Below, piece after piece: positions 10,918-21,784 of a DNA stretch of 64,000 nucleotides. The notes beneath the pieces were generated by a model. That model saw only the letters and a program-made list of their open reading frames with translations, was not told where the DNA came from and ran no database searches. The stretch is from Cordilura impudica (lineage: Eukaryota > Arthropoda > Insecta > Diptera > Scathophagidae), in contig OY821519.1 of the NCBI GenBank assembly GCA_963682025.1, forward strand, positions 103,426,480 to 103,490,479, given 5' to 3'. The position numbers were made by a program, and so were the translations under genes. Position 1 is the stretch's first letter, and every line of letters starts with the position of its first letter.

Positions 10918-12588
10918 ACACTGTGGAACAAATTCAGGTTAGCAAAAGTTAGGTCGATTCTGAGAGTGAGGGGTGAAAATAGAGGCTAAATTAGAACACC
11001 CGTATCGCGGCGTTTGTTTATGTTAGTTCGAATTTTTTTTTTTAATCGACCTTGGCTATAACTCGCCGACTAATTGATATTTTTTCAATCTGTAAAATCC
11101 AAATTATTGCTAGAGACCTGTGCAACAATCAATATTTAAAAAAAAAATTGATTTAGAAAATTTTTATTTTTTTTCATGCTTTTTGAAAATATTTTCCACA
11201 AAACTAAGTCTTTTTTTGCTTTCTGTTTGATCTATAATATGCTTCTCAGTTTCATCAATAAATGTCATTTCAAAAGAAATTGGAAATAAATAGCGATTTA
11301 TGTAGAAGTAATTAAAAAGGGAAGTTCCAAATATTAGGAATTAGTAAAACAACTTTTTTGTTTTAAACCACCGCACAGATAGCGATTTTTTTTATTTCGT
11401 ACAAGCGAACTAATTTCAAAACTTAAGATTTAGTTAAGACTCGAAAGTCAGCCGAAGCTGGTGTCTTTTAATTTTCGCTCGGTCGTGATAAAATTCGCTA
11501 TTAATTTTTTTGGAACTTATTTCATTTTTTGAGTGATTTAAGTTAAGTGCATCGGTTTCATAAAAATAACAAAAAAACATTGTATAATATATATTGTATT
11601 AAAAATGTCGGAACCAAAATTCATCTCTTGCATCAGCATTTTGATCAACTTGCTCAACAGTTGCCAACTGAATCTGATGAGCAAGGCGAACGTTATCACC
11701 AAACTGCGCTTCCATTTGTGCCAGAGTGCACAATTAAAACATGTTAATGATTGAAAACTATTTTCCTTTCAGGTACAGAGGAAAGAAATCTCCAGATGCA
11801 ATACTCGCTGAAACTTGTTGGTGGTATAAAAATACCTTTGAAGAAGAGGAAGACGAGGAAAAAGAGGAAGAAGGGGAAGACAGAGATGAAATTCCAGAAT
11901 ATCTGTTAGACGAAATTATCGACTTTTCTGATGCTGATGACGATCACCAAGATATTAGAGAGAGCAGTGATGTTGGCCAAATCATTAATTTAATTTATTT
12001 AATTTTTTTACTTAAAACTTTTCATAACTAACATTTCAAATATATATTTTCCCCATATTTTTATAATTTCTTTTTCAATGTTACTTCAAAACCAACACAG
12101 AACAAAATTGGTACATAAAAAATGAGAAGTAAATTAATATTAACCTGGAAAACGCAAGTTTTGTATTATGATTGTTTTCTTTTCAAATGAAATTTATTGA
12201 AAAAACTGAGAAGCATATTATAAATCAAACAGAAAGCAAAAAAGACTTAGTTTTGTGGAAAATATTTTCAAAAAGCATGAAAAAAAATAATTTTTCCAAC
12301 ATTTTGCTTCAAAAGCACCACAAAAAATTTTCTAAATCAATTTTTGTTCTTGGATAGCTCTCTAGCAATAATTTGGCTTTTGCAGATTGAAACAATATCA
12401 ATTATTCGACGAGTTATAGCCAAGAAACCATATAAACAATATGCTGAAAATCGGCAGGTCGATAAAAAAAAAAATTCGAACTAACATAAAGAAATGCCGC
12501 GTACGGGTCTTCTGATTTAGCCTCTATTTTCACCCCTCACTCTCAGAATCAATCTAACTTTTGCTAACCTGAATTTGTTCCACAGTGT
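10918..12588. mobile_element. DNA transposon with long ACACTGTGG inverted repeats
   Basis: 1671 bp. The left arm (10918 to about 11285) and right arm (about 12165 to 12588) are inverted copies beginning ACACTGTGGAACAAATTCAG and extending past a GCTTCTCAGTTT block, roughly 370-420 bp each with indels. The centre encodes fragments of a transposon-associated protein. Flanking 4-mers AATA/AATT are a weak duplication candidate. CACTG-type ends suggest a CMC/Chapaev-like or Transib-like group, but the coding fragment does not settle this. Confidence 0.7.
11600..12031 (+). pseudogene. Transposon-associated protein fragment (LHxHxD / EQGERxHQ type)
   Basis: Two frames. The first contains KIHLLHQHFDQLAQQL and SDEQGERYHQ. 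The second contains YRGKKSPDAILAETCWWYK followed by an acidic Glu/Asp-rich tail. These resemble the C-terminal part of an uncharacterised arthropod family that I recall as having HLHSHLD, SEEQGERFHQD and MLADYCW-K blocks. The resemblance is from memory and no activity can be assigned. The frames meet at about 11745, so there is either a frameshift or an intron. Confidence 0.5.
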
Positions 12589-12626
12589 AATTTAACATCG
12601 AGTTTCCATAACTTTTGTTCTCTTAT

Positions 12627-12991
12627 GCCCATTTATGAGTCTAATGCCGGTTTTCTCAATGTATCGTCAAACTGCCTGTTACTTAACCATGACATAAATT
12701 TATTGGACCGATAAACTGCCGGTTAACAATTTTGGTATTCTCAATGTACCGACAAAAACACTCAAAATACGTATGAAAGTTGGGAGAATTATTTTCAGTT
12801 GGCAATGCCTCTCAAATTTGATATAAAAGTTGGGAGAATAATTTATCTGTACGATAAATAAATAATTGGCAGATGAGTGCAGGTTAGCTTTGCGACAAAA
12901 TAGAAGCAAACCAGACATTGAGAAAACCAAATTTCTTTAATCGGCAGTTTCTCGTTGGGATATAAACGCCTATTGAGAAAACGGGCATAAA
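12627..12991. mobile_element. Probable MITE, TATGCCC termini
   Basis: Ends TATGCCC and GGGCATA. A 14-bp subterminal pair GGTTTTCTCAATGT (12651) / ACATTGAGAAAACC (12914) is exact, and further TTCTCAATGT copies occur inside. AAAGTTGGGAGAAT is directly repeated. No ORF. Target duplication not resolved. Confidence 0.45.
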
Positions 12992-13636
12992 TGTCACATA
13001 TCAAAGAAAACTAATAAATAAATGTGTTTTTTGTTCACAATAAAAAATGTCGTAAAATTTACAAGTGCTTATGACTCGAAATGCAACTTATGATTGAAAG
13101 ATTAAACTTCCACTTCCTGTAAATAAAATATCAACTTATTGCGGAATTTTTGCCATAATGACAGGCCTGGCTATGAGACAATATATACCATTTTATTTGA
13201 AACAATAGAGACTTGAGAGAGATTCTCTTTCCACATGGTTCTGTAAAGAAAAAAAAAAAAAAAAAACACCTTCAGCATCTTTAAGTAAAAGCCTCAATTG
13301 ACCATAATAGTAACAGGTTCTTACTTTGGTAGCAATACTTATCTACCTTCCTGTAGTGTACAATAGCATAAAATCAAGTGATTTAATTATTTTTTCAATT
13401 TTAACTTTTGTTGGCCGTTTCAATGTGACAAAGAAAAAAATGGAAAGCAATTAACTTAATTTTCAACAATTCAATTATTAGTTATTCCATTCAACTTTAT
13501 CTTTTTACTGTACGACTATACTACTTGTTTAAACTACCAAAAACTAATTTGACTATAATGTACTTGGAATTCCATTTATTTTTCGACAAATTCCAAAAAA
13601 AAACTGTTTTCTAAAAAGTTGGAAAAATTATACAAT
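12992..13636. other. No gene recognised
   Basis: AT-rich sequence with one 20-bp A run at 13247-13266; nothing else identifiable. Confidence 0.5.
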
Positions 13637-14466
13637 ATTTTTATACCCTATACCACTATGTGGTTTGGGTATAATGACTTTGTGCTGCTGTTTGTAACAA
13701 CCAAAAATATTTGACCTAGACCCATCTTTAATTATACCGATCGAATCAGAATCACTTTCTGAGTTGATTTAACAATGTCCGTCCGTCCGTCCGTCCGTCC
13801 GTCCGTCCGTCCGTCCGTCCGTCCGTCCGTCCGTCCGTCCGTCTGTGTGTCCATGTAAAGCTTGTAATCAAACTGCAGGTCGCAAATATGAATATATTTT
13901 GATGAAATTTGGTATATAAGCTTTTATCGGCCATGGGATGAACGCTATTGAAATTGGTGAGAATCGGTCCATGTTCAGACCTAGCCCCCATACAAATTAC
14001 CCATATGAAATCGACATAAATTGCCATAAGATCCAAATTGTCATATAGATCTTACTCAAATTGGGTTTGTATGCGTTCATTACATCCACTAATGAGTAGT
14101 CCAAAAATGATCCCTTTGACCCCATATAGAGCTTCTTCCCGATCTTCAGTTAAATCTATTAAAAAACAAAAATATTGCACTGATTCTTCTCAAATTCTGT
14201 TTGTACATATTTTTGCAAAATACAAGAGACTTTACCAAACATGATCAGGATCGGTCCATTTTTGGACCTAGCCCCTTTATAGATATAGCATCCGATATGA
14301 ACTTTTTTATATCTGCAGCCAAAAAAATTAATAAAAATCCCACTCAAATTTGGTTTTTGCTTATTTTCTATGTCCAGTTAGTTGGGCCTAAGAGATAGGG
14401 TTTCTAAACGCATGGTATAGGGTATCGTATAGTCGGTCTAGACCGACTATAATTTTCTTACTTGTT
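13637..14466 (+). repeat. CTATACC repeat, best full-length copy
   Basis: About 830 bp from TTTTATACCCTATACCAC to AATTTTCTTACTTGTT. The core is an unusually long (GTCC)16 array at 13777-13842. The perfect 22-bp palindrome centred on GGTCTAGACC is at 14429-14450, preceded by CATGGTATAGGGTATCG, which is inverse to the left end. Good type copy for the family. Confidence 0.9.
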
Positions 14467-15487
14467 TGTTTTTGTCTTTTCGTAAAAAAGGAAATTGCAA
14501 CAAAAAAAAAAATAAAAATGTCCAAACTAACGCGCAAATAAATTAAAACACTAAAACAATTAATTAAAAAAAAAGTAGAAGAAAAGAAAACTTTGTTAGC
14601 AGTAACAAACAATGTGTAGTACTTTGCACTCAACAATAAGAGGAGGAATTTTAACGGAAGATAGTAGTACAATGATCTAAAATTGTCTAAAAAACAGTAA
14701 TCGTACTGTACTCCAAATTATATTGGAGTTACATAATACCAGTTTCAGTCACTAGCTGCCCTCTAACAGAATGGGCAATATGGTGAATAAAAGCGACATA
14801 TGATAGACTTTTACTTATCTCGTAATTCTTTCAGAGAATAAATTTTGAGTTAGCAATATTTTTTTTTTATTTTTTGTATTGCCTTAAACAAGATACTCTT
14901 AAAATTTTGCTTGGTTACGTCGAAGCACAGCCGAAGATAAAACTACTTCAAAACCCATTGAGACCTGTAATGCTGATAGGAGACTTGTCACAAACATAAA
15001 ATTTTCTTATGACATTTTGAAATGTGAATTCAAATATTTCGTGTGGAAACCACAGTACATTAAAGAAGAAATAATACTGAAGTATAGCAGTAAACATTTA
15101 AAAACATTTTAATTTAGCCAAAAGTGAAAAAGGGCATAAAATAACAACTAAAGCAAAACAAGAGCCAATGTTAAAACTACTTTGAAACTGTACAGACATA
15201 TGTATACAACAGTAATAGTTAGCAAAATAGCGAGCAAACAAAAAACAAATAAGAGGCACTTGGCCGGATAGTTGCCATTAAATTACAAAGACCTCATATA
15301 TATCCCCTTGTTGTTATCCTTGTAACTATTTGGAGGCACATACTGTGCTATTAACGTGGCCAACAATTATGTATAAATAAATTTAAATCGGGCAAGTTAT
15401 AATTTTTTTAATACTTACCTCAATTAGAAATCAGTTTTTATAACCACACTACTGCGCAGAGAAAAATATCCATGCCCCATAATATAC
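14467..15487. other. No gene recognised
   Basis: A/T-rich DNA with no recognisable protein. The last ~65 bases (TTTATAACCACACTACTGCGCAG..) loosely resemble the start of the second repeat family seen at 18238 and 46085, which would put the transposon 15488-18237 inside a copy of that repeat. Confidence 0.4.
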
Positions 15488-18237
15488 ATATGGGGGGTTT
15501 CATGTCAAGTGCACCAACTTTTGAAACCGATGTCTTCCGATCGGGATGAAATTTGCACCAAGGTTAGTCCTATGGGATAGTAGTTTAGACACAATTTTTC
15601 AATAACATCGGTCCAGATCTCTCTGAGTTAGAGGGGATCAAAATTTGACATCTTGGCCAAACAGGTGTTTCTTCTCATCCATGTAACTTATTACCTATTG
15701 TTCTCAGAAAATTTTCTCCCAAATAGTTTAGATAGATATTTCTTCAATATTTCGGAAAAAAATACTTAAAAAAAAAAAATTTAGACTTTTTTTTTGCTAA
15801 ATTAAAGCATTTTTTGCCTTTTTTTCAAAAAGTGCATTTTTTTTTTTTTTTTATTTTTTCATAAGAAAGTTTAGGATTTTTCCTTTAAGAGCTTTTTGGT
15901 CGCTTAGTGGGATGGGAGTGGGATATCTATCAAAATAAATGTTTTGTAACTCAAGACAACGGTTTTTCAATTTTTCACAAATGCACTATTTTGAATTTTT
16001 GCCTATTTGTGTGTAAAAACTTACAAATAAAACTTATACTGAGAAACTAGACAAGTTAACCTTTCCGAAGGTATATAACATACCTAACTTAAATTTTATA
16101 CCCTCGATACTGTAATACCCAGAATATGTTAACCTCAGGAAAAAATCGCTTTTTTTCTATAGAAATGTTGAAAATTATTATTTTTTTATTTATTTTTAAT
16201 AATAATTAAATTAATGTATAATAATAATATTTAAAATAAAAAGATAAATAATTTATTAAAATTTAATCTTAATTGCATTAGATCCATTTATATCATAACT
16301 ATTTTTATACTTAATTTATTGTAGGTGATGAAGTATTTAAGTCTTGTAAATTTTTAAATACCCAGTCTTTCATCCAGCTTTTTTGTCGCCTTTATTTACT
16401 GCGTTTTTTTTGTCAATCCTTTCTTGGCGTTACTAGTTTCAGCTGTTGATTTCGCTGCTGGTTTATTTGTTGTCTTTGGAAAGAAATCGCATTGAAGAGA
16501 GGCAGAAAACTTTTTAAACTTGAGTCTTCCATCGACAAGCGATATAAAAGCATGGCATTGAGCGGTGCCATCGATTGTTAGCGCAGCATCGAATCTGCTC
16601 TTCAGTGTTTTCAATGTTTCCTGATGATCTTCTTTGCTACTAAAAACTATTTTAGTTTCTTTACAATAACTCTTTGCCCAATGGAATAAAGCAGTCGCAT
16701 CTAAGATGCGATCTTGATGAGAGCACTGGAGGCTATACTTCGCTACATTTCTTTTAAGGTTTGCTCCAATACCATCACATGCTCCTTTACCATAAGCAGT
16801 AGGATGAAAATGCCACTCAGCTGGCATTCCAAAATCTTTTTCATGGGCCATAAGATTTGCCAAGCTACTTTTGTTTTTAAAATGTTGACGAGCTCCGTCC
16901 GAAACGTAGTATACCTTCTTTACTGTAAATTTAGATTTTAGAAAGTTTAGTATTCTCTTCTGGTACTCATAAACTGCAACGCTATCATGTTTTAAATCGT
17001 AGGATATGATTGACATACTTTTGTGTTCCAGTTTTTCATCTTTCATGTAGTAAATAACTACTGTGAATATAGTTGCTTGGTCGTTATTGATGTGGAATGC
17101 TTGTATGGCATCCTGAAAAACATATTTATAGTTTTCTGCGAAATCATATGAAATAACGAATTCACCAGACTTCAAAGGTATCTTCAAATCCTTGAAGAAT
17201 GACCATTGGTCTTTGACTAAAAAGTCATGGTTTCTCAAGTTTAGCAATCCTGTACACATTTCTTCCACAAAATCATCCACATTTAAAATGATTGTTTTCA
17301 ATGTGCATCTGTCAGTCTGAATCCAAGAATCAAATTTGACCTCCTCTATATATTCTCGATCTAAAGAGTTGATTAAATTTTCTTTGATGAATGTGTTTTT
17401 CGGGCAATTGGTGCATTCACCTAAGTGGCAAGAAGTTGTTGCATTAGGACACATAGCCAATTTAAGGCAATCGCGGTAATCGTGTAAATCTTCTGCCGAA
17501 TCATCTGTTAAATACTTTAAGTTGATTTCCTTCCACATCAGTTTAACATTTTCATGGTAAATTTGGGTTAATTTCGTGAAGCCAGATTGGAATGTTGCAA
17601 ATAACTGTTTCAGGTTACAGATAACCATTCTCTTCTGTTATGTTATGAAGGTATGTTGCATACCTTCGGAAAGGTTAATTTGTCTAGTTTCTCAGTATAA
17701 GTTTTATTTGTAAGGTTTTACACACAAATAGGAAAAAATTCAAAATAGTGCATTTGTGAAAAATTGAAAAACCGTTGTCTTGAGTTACAAAACATTTATT
17801 TTGATAGATATCCCACTCCCATCCCACTAAGCGACCAAAAAGCTCTTAAAGGAAAAATCCTAAGCTTTCTTTTGAAAAAAAAAATGCACTTTTTGAAAAA
17901 AGGCAAAAAATGCTTTAATTTAGCAAAAAAAAAGTAAAAAATTTTTTTTTTTTTTTTAAGTATTTTATTCCCAAATATTGAAGAAATATCTATCTAAACT
18001 ATTTGGGAGAAAATTTTCTGAGAACAATAGGTAATAAGTTACATGGAAGAGAAGAAACACCTGTTTGGCCAAAATGTCAAATTTTGATCCCCTCTAACTC
18101 AGAGAGATCTGGACCGATCTTATTGAAAAATTGTGTCTAAACTACTATTCCATAGGACTAACCTTGGTGCAAATTTCATCCGGATCGGAAGACATCGGTT
18201 TCAAAAGTTGCTGCACTTGACTTGAAACCCCCCATAT
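15488..18237 (-). mobile_element. DNA transposon with ~590-bp TIRs, copy 1
   Basis: 2750 bp. Termini ATATGGGGGGTTTCATGTCA (left) and the inverse ending TTGAAACCCCCCATAT (right). The arms 15488-16086 and 17647-18237 are inverted copies over about 590 bp, ending at a TTAACCTTTCCGAAGGTAT block. They enclose a single long ORF (16396-17628) with almost no other room. A second, more damaged copy lies at 57656-60602, so the family has moved. Target duplication is unclear. The superfamily is not established. Confidence 0.8.
16396..17628 (-). CDS. Putative DD(D/E)-like transposase, 410 aa
   Basis: Longest intact ORF of the window, filling the space between long TIRs, so it is most likely the element's transposase. 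Visible parts are a cysteine cluster (C54, C60, C67, C72, C75) that could bind zinc; YDFAENY with D162; YYVSDGARQHFKNK with D244; EWHFHPTAYGKGACDGIGAN with H273, D285 and possibly E271; and a Lys-rich C terminus. The order D162-D244-D285 fits an RNase H-fold transposase, but catalytic roles are inferred. I recall similar sequences as uncharacterised proteins scattered in arthropod genomes. Compared with the copy at 58220, two N-terminal segments (about 7 and 20 residues, including RPKHCVLAESSGTH) are missing in frame, so this protein may be inactive despite being open. The ATG lies 19 bp from the TIR, leaving little promoter outside the TIR. Confidence 0.65.
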   Translation of the reverse strand: MVICNLKQLFATFQSGFTKLTQIYHENVKLMWKEINLKYLTDDSAEDLHDYRDCLKLAMCPNATTSCHLGECTNCPKNTFIKENLINSLDREYIEEVKFDSWIQTDRCTLKTIILNVDDFVEEMCTGLLNLRNHDFLVKDQWSFFKDLKIPLKSGEFVISYDFAENYKYVFQDAIQAFHINNDQATIFTVVIYYMKDEKLEHKSMSIISYDLKHDSVAVYEYQKRILNFLKSKFTVKKVYYVSDGARQHFKNKSSLANLMAHEKDFGMPAEWHFHPTAYGKGACDGIGANLKRNVAKYSLQCSHQDRILDATALFHWAKSYCKETKIVFSSKEDHQETLKTLKSRFDAALTIDGTAQCHAFISLVDGRLKFKKFSASLQCDFFPKTTNKPAAKSTAETSNAKKGLTKKTQ

Positions 18238-18480
18238 ATCTATTCTTCATCCTTATAACAAGCGTATTTTATAATAGCGATGACCGTCTCCCTGTATATC
18301 TGTCCACCTATGGAAATCACGATCACGCCCTCAAAAAGTCAGCTTAGTTGCTAATATTTAGTGAAAATTATCCACTGAACTCATGTTCAAGTCTGAGATT
18401 TCCATAAAAATTAACAAAAAAACTAGTGAAAATTTTGAATTTTCTATGTTGTTGTAGTTACTGTTGTTATTCAAATTTCT
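18238..18480 (+). repeat. Second GTCC-type repeat family (CTTATAACA repeat), fragment
   Basis: Contains ATCCTTATAACAAGCG, GATGACCGTCTCCCTG, GGAAATCACGATCACGCCCTC. Shared with 27580-28190 and 46085-46258. Its left part may lie on the far side of the transposon at about 15420. Confidence 0.5.
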
Positions 18481-19250
18481 TTATAATGACTGTGTGCTGC
18501 TGTTTGCAACTACCAAAAATATTTGACCTAGACCCATCTTTTTTTTATACCGATCGACTCAGAATCACTTTTTGAGTCGAAATAGCAATTTCCGTCCGTC
18601 CGTCCGTCAGTCTGTGTGTCCATGTAAACTTTTTAATCAAACTACAGGTCGCAAATATGAATATATTGTGATGATATTTTGATATAAGTTTCTATCGGCA
18701 ATAGGACGAACCGTATTGATATTGGTGAAATTGCGTCCACCTTCAGACCTAGCCCCATACAAATGACCCCATGAAATCGACATAAATTGCCATAACATCC
18801 AAATTATCATATAGATCTCATTGAAATTGTGTTTGTATGCGTTCATTATATTCATTAATCAGTAGTCCAATAATAATCCCTACAGGACAATTCTTAGTCA
18901 TAGGCCCCATATAGAGCTGCTTCCCGGTCTTCACTTAAATCTGACAAAAAAAAACAAAAATATTGCACAGTTTTTTCTCAAATTTGGTTTGTGTATATTT
19001 TTTCAAAATATAAGTGACTTTACCAAATATGGTCAGGATGGGGTTATTTTTCGACCTCGTCCCTATATAAATATAGCACCCGAAATGAACTTTTTCATAT
19101 CTGAAGCCAAAAAAAATAAAAGCAATTTCCCTCAATATGGTTTATGCTTATTTTCTATATCCAATTAGTTGGACCGAAGAGATAGGATCTCTAGACCATG
19201 TTATAGGGTATCGTATAGTCAGTCTAGACTGACTATAATTTTCTTACTTT
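18481..19250 (+). repeat. CTATACC repeat, 5'-truncated
   Basis: Starts at TTATAATGACTGTGTGCTGC, lacking the TATACCCTATACC end. Core of four GTCC units at 18591. Tail TAGTCAGTCTAGACTGACTATA keeps a changed but still perfect palindrome, meaning both halves changed together. Confidence 0.8.
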
Positions 19251-19516
19251 TTTTTATTGTGTGTGTTTGCTTTAGTTGTTGTTGATATGTGATCATTGTA
19301 GTCATAGAACTCGTTTCATGAGCGTATATGTTTGGTTCTACCCCTTGTGTTATATTAGCTTAGATCGGATTTGCCACATATTTTTAAAGGCAATCGCGCA
19401 ATAAACGCTAAAAATTGCCAATATGAAAGGAAAATAACAATAAAGAAACTTTTTATTAATAAAGTATCAAGTTCTTAAAAAAATTAAATAATTATTTATA
19501 GATTTTTATAAAAATA

Positions 19517-20471
19517 TTAGCTGATCCGGCAAACGGTCATACCTGGTTTCAAGGCTGTCGGGTTTATAGTACTCCAGATAATACTTTTTTTGGATGGGAG
19601 GTGCCACGCCCACTGCCCTAATCCCGCCCATTTGTAGCACGACCACTCACATTAACAACCAATTTACGTGCAGAAAGGTTTAAGACTGTGTGGAAGGTGC
19701 CACGCCCACTGGTTTGATCCCGCCCATTTTCCGAGTACGAACGTTGATAACTTGTGAAATCACACTGAGTCCCGAGACTTTATCTCTTACATTAAATATT
19801 TAGTTTGTATGGTGAGTGCCCCGCTCATTGGCCCTATTTCACTCATTTCTTTTTCGCTACTCTTTAGTTAAGTTCAATATGTGCATTAGGGTAATAACTT
19901 CATTTTGGTGAAAAAAGTTCACGCACCGAATGCAATTTCTAAAACTCCCTAAAAACGTAACTAAATGAATATTATTACTGTTTTATGGTCACTAAATACC
20001 GTCATAATATCGCGATTTTTTGCGTCCTCCCTCCAAATGGTTTCTCTTTTTTTATATATTGAAATTAGAGGAAAATACCGAAAACTTTGCCATTAAATGT
20101 TATTTTGTTCATACTTAAAAAAAAGACTAAATATCAAAACTTTACCGTATGTGGTGCGTGAACTTTTTTAAAGATCGCGGAAATGTAGTATATCATTTCT
20201 TAATATTTTGGCATGGTCTAAACGGCTATGTGATGAAGAATTTGATATTTGCAAAAGTTGCCAAAAAGTTATTACCCTAATGTACATGTGCATAATTTCA
20301 GAGCTGTTGCTGTGATAGTACTCCAGATATTATATGTTAAAATTAGATGTTAAAAATTCACTTCATATGGGAGGTGCCACACCCACTTGAAAAATCAAAA
20401 AAAAAAAATTTTGCCCATTTTTCCTTCCTTAACATACTGTAAAAATTTCAAGACAATTTTTATATATAAGA
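19517..20471 (-). mobile_element. Helitron (HelB family), short, carrying a MITE
   Basis: On the minus strand it begins TCTTATATATAAAAATTG after A and ends TTTGCCGGATCAGCTAA before T, giving valid TC...CTRR ends at an A^T target. The body has GGTGCCACGCCCACT and GCGGG blocks as in the other HelB copies. No coding region, so non-autonomous. Without the MITE at 19884-20282 it would be about 556 bp. Confidence 0.75.
19884..20282. mobile_element. MITE with CATTAGGGTAATAACTT termini
   Basis: Exact 17-bp TIR (right end AAGTTATTACCCTAATG) and a second exact 17-bp inverted pair AAAAAAGTTCACGCACC (19911) / GGTGCGTGAACTTTTTT (20153). Flanking 8-mers AATATGTG and TACATGTG agree at 6 of 8 positions. The first nine bases are the same as those of the foldback at 5413. 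Confidence 0.75.
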
Positions 20472-20584
20472 TTCTCGTCTTCCAAAAGAGCAGATATTGA
20501 CATTTTATCCATGGAAAAATTAGGCCGAAAATTATATTATATATACAAGTGTCTAGAGAGGGGGGGGGGGGGTTTCAGGTCCAA

Positions 20585-21046
20585 CTAAATGGACCTTTAC
20601 GGATGATAATCTACATTGGGACTAGGTCAAAAATATGCCGATTCTGATCATATTGAAAAAAGTCATTTATTTTTTATCAAAAACGTATACAAAAAACGTA
20701 TGAAAAAAATCTGTGCAATAATTTTATTTTTTTAATAATTTTGAATGAATATCGGGAAGTAGCTTTATGTAGGGGTTATGGCTAAGTACTCTCCAAATTG
20801 GCTAATTTTTTATGATTATTCGGTAAAATAGACAGAAACTTATAAAATTTGGTCAAGAGCTGTATGATAATTTGGGTCTTATGGCAATTTAAATCTATTT
20901 CATAGGGGTCATTTGTATGGAAACTAGGTCTGAACATTCACCGGTTTTCAAGTATTTCAACAGCGTTTGGTTTGTGCATATTTGCTATATGCAATTAGTT
21001 AGACGGATAACCGTTTCTCTACACCAACCATAATTTTCGTACGTGC
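20585..21046 (-). repeat. CTATACC repeat, decayed chimeric copy
   Basis: About 20595-20965 is a degenerate minus-orientation body. At about 20966 it switches to the plus-orientation tail (TTTGGTTTGTGCATATTTGC..CAACCATAATTTTC). The upstream G run at 20558-20571 is notable. Confidence 0.5.
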
Positions 21047-21784
21047 TGATTTTTTATTTTTTGCTAGGATAATAATCACATCCCAAATTAACTCTATCCA
21101 TTAATGAAAACCTTTGCATGCGTTTTTTTAATATTACCACTAGAGCTGTAAAATACTTTGAAATTAAAAAAAGTAGACAAGAAAAATTTGTCGCATATAT
21201 ATTAATATTTTCAAAAAATTTTCATTGCACATTTTGAATTTGTTTGAACTGGTTTGCATATTAATTTTTTTTTTTATAAATAAAACGTGGTGCTACTTCT
21301 TCTAAAATTTCAACTGGGATGAATTTTTAATTTGCAAAGATCGGATATCCTTAATATTAATGTGAATCGATTTTTTTTCAAATGTAGAGTATATTAAATA
21401 TGACAAATTTTGTTACAATTGATTAACTGGAATCTAGAAGGGAATTTTGGTATATTGATATTTTGATAGTGAATAATATACAAAATTTCATGGTTTTAAG
21501 TGAGAAAATACTAAGAAGCAGAGGCCATACAGCCCATTGCGATACCCTTTAGAAAGTGCCGGAAAGCAGAGATAGGAAGACAGATTACAGAATACAGATG
21601 TATAGTGTAAGAGGTATGGAAGCTGAAAAAGAAAAGAAAAGAGCAAGTCAAAAAGATCCCTTTAGTCCGTTATGCGTCCCTCCTGAACTAGCCAGATTCC
21701 CTCACGAAATCCACAATGTCACAGAGAAGAACGTCTGCTAAGCAGACCAGGTTATAGAAGAATATTTACAATAGATATCTAAGG
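21047..21784. other. No gene recognised
   Basis: AT-rich DNA. The portion from about 21545 is less AT-rich and may be 3'-UTR of the adjacent LINE. Confidence 0.4.

Noticed and set aside
10918..12588. Transib assignment from the CACTGTG ends
   Set aside because: The ends fit a CACWRTG-like rule, but the coding fragment is not recognisably RAG1/Transib-like and no clear 5-bp duplication was found.
13752..14036. ORF with repeated RTDGRTDG and similar ORFs at 2883, 7163, 40029 and 50689
   Set aside because: The frames derive from the CTATACC repeat and its GTCC array. Copies carry different frameshifts and no conserved full-length frame, so a real protein is unlikely.
16714..16941. Plus-strand ORF inside the transposase gene, and its counterpart at 59065-59451 on the minus strand
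   Set aside because: Antisense shadows of the transposase frames; they match each other only because the two elements are homologous.
20558..20571. G run as a regulatory quadruplex
   Set aside because: A single homopolymer without the spaced G tracts normally needed, and located in decayed repeat DNA; could also be a sequencing artefact.
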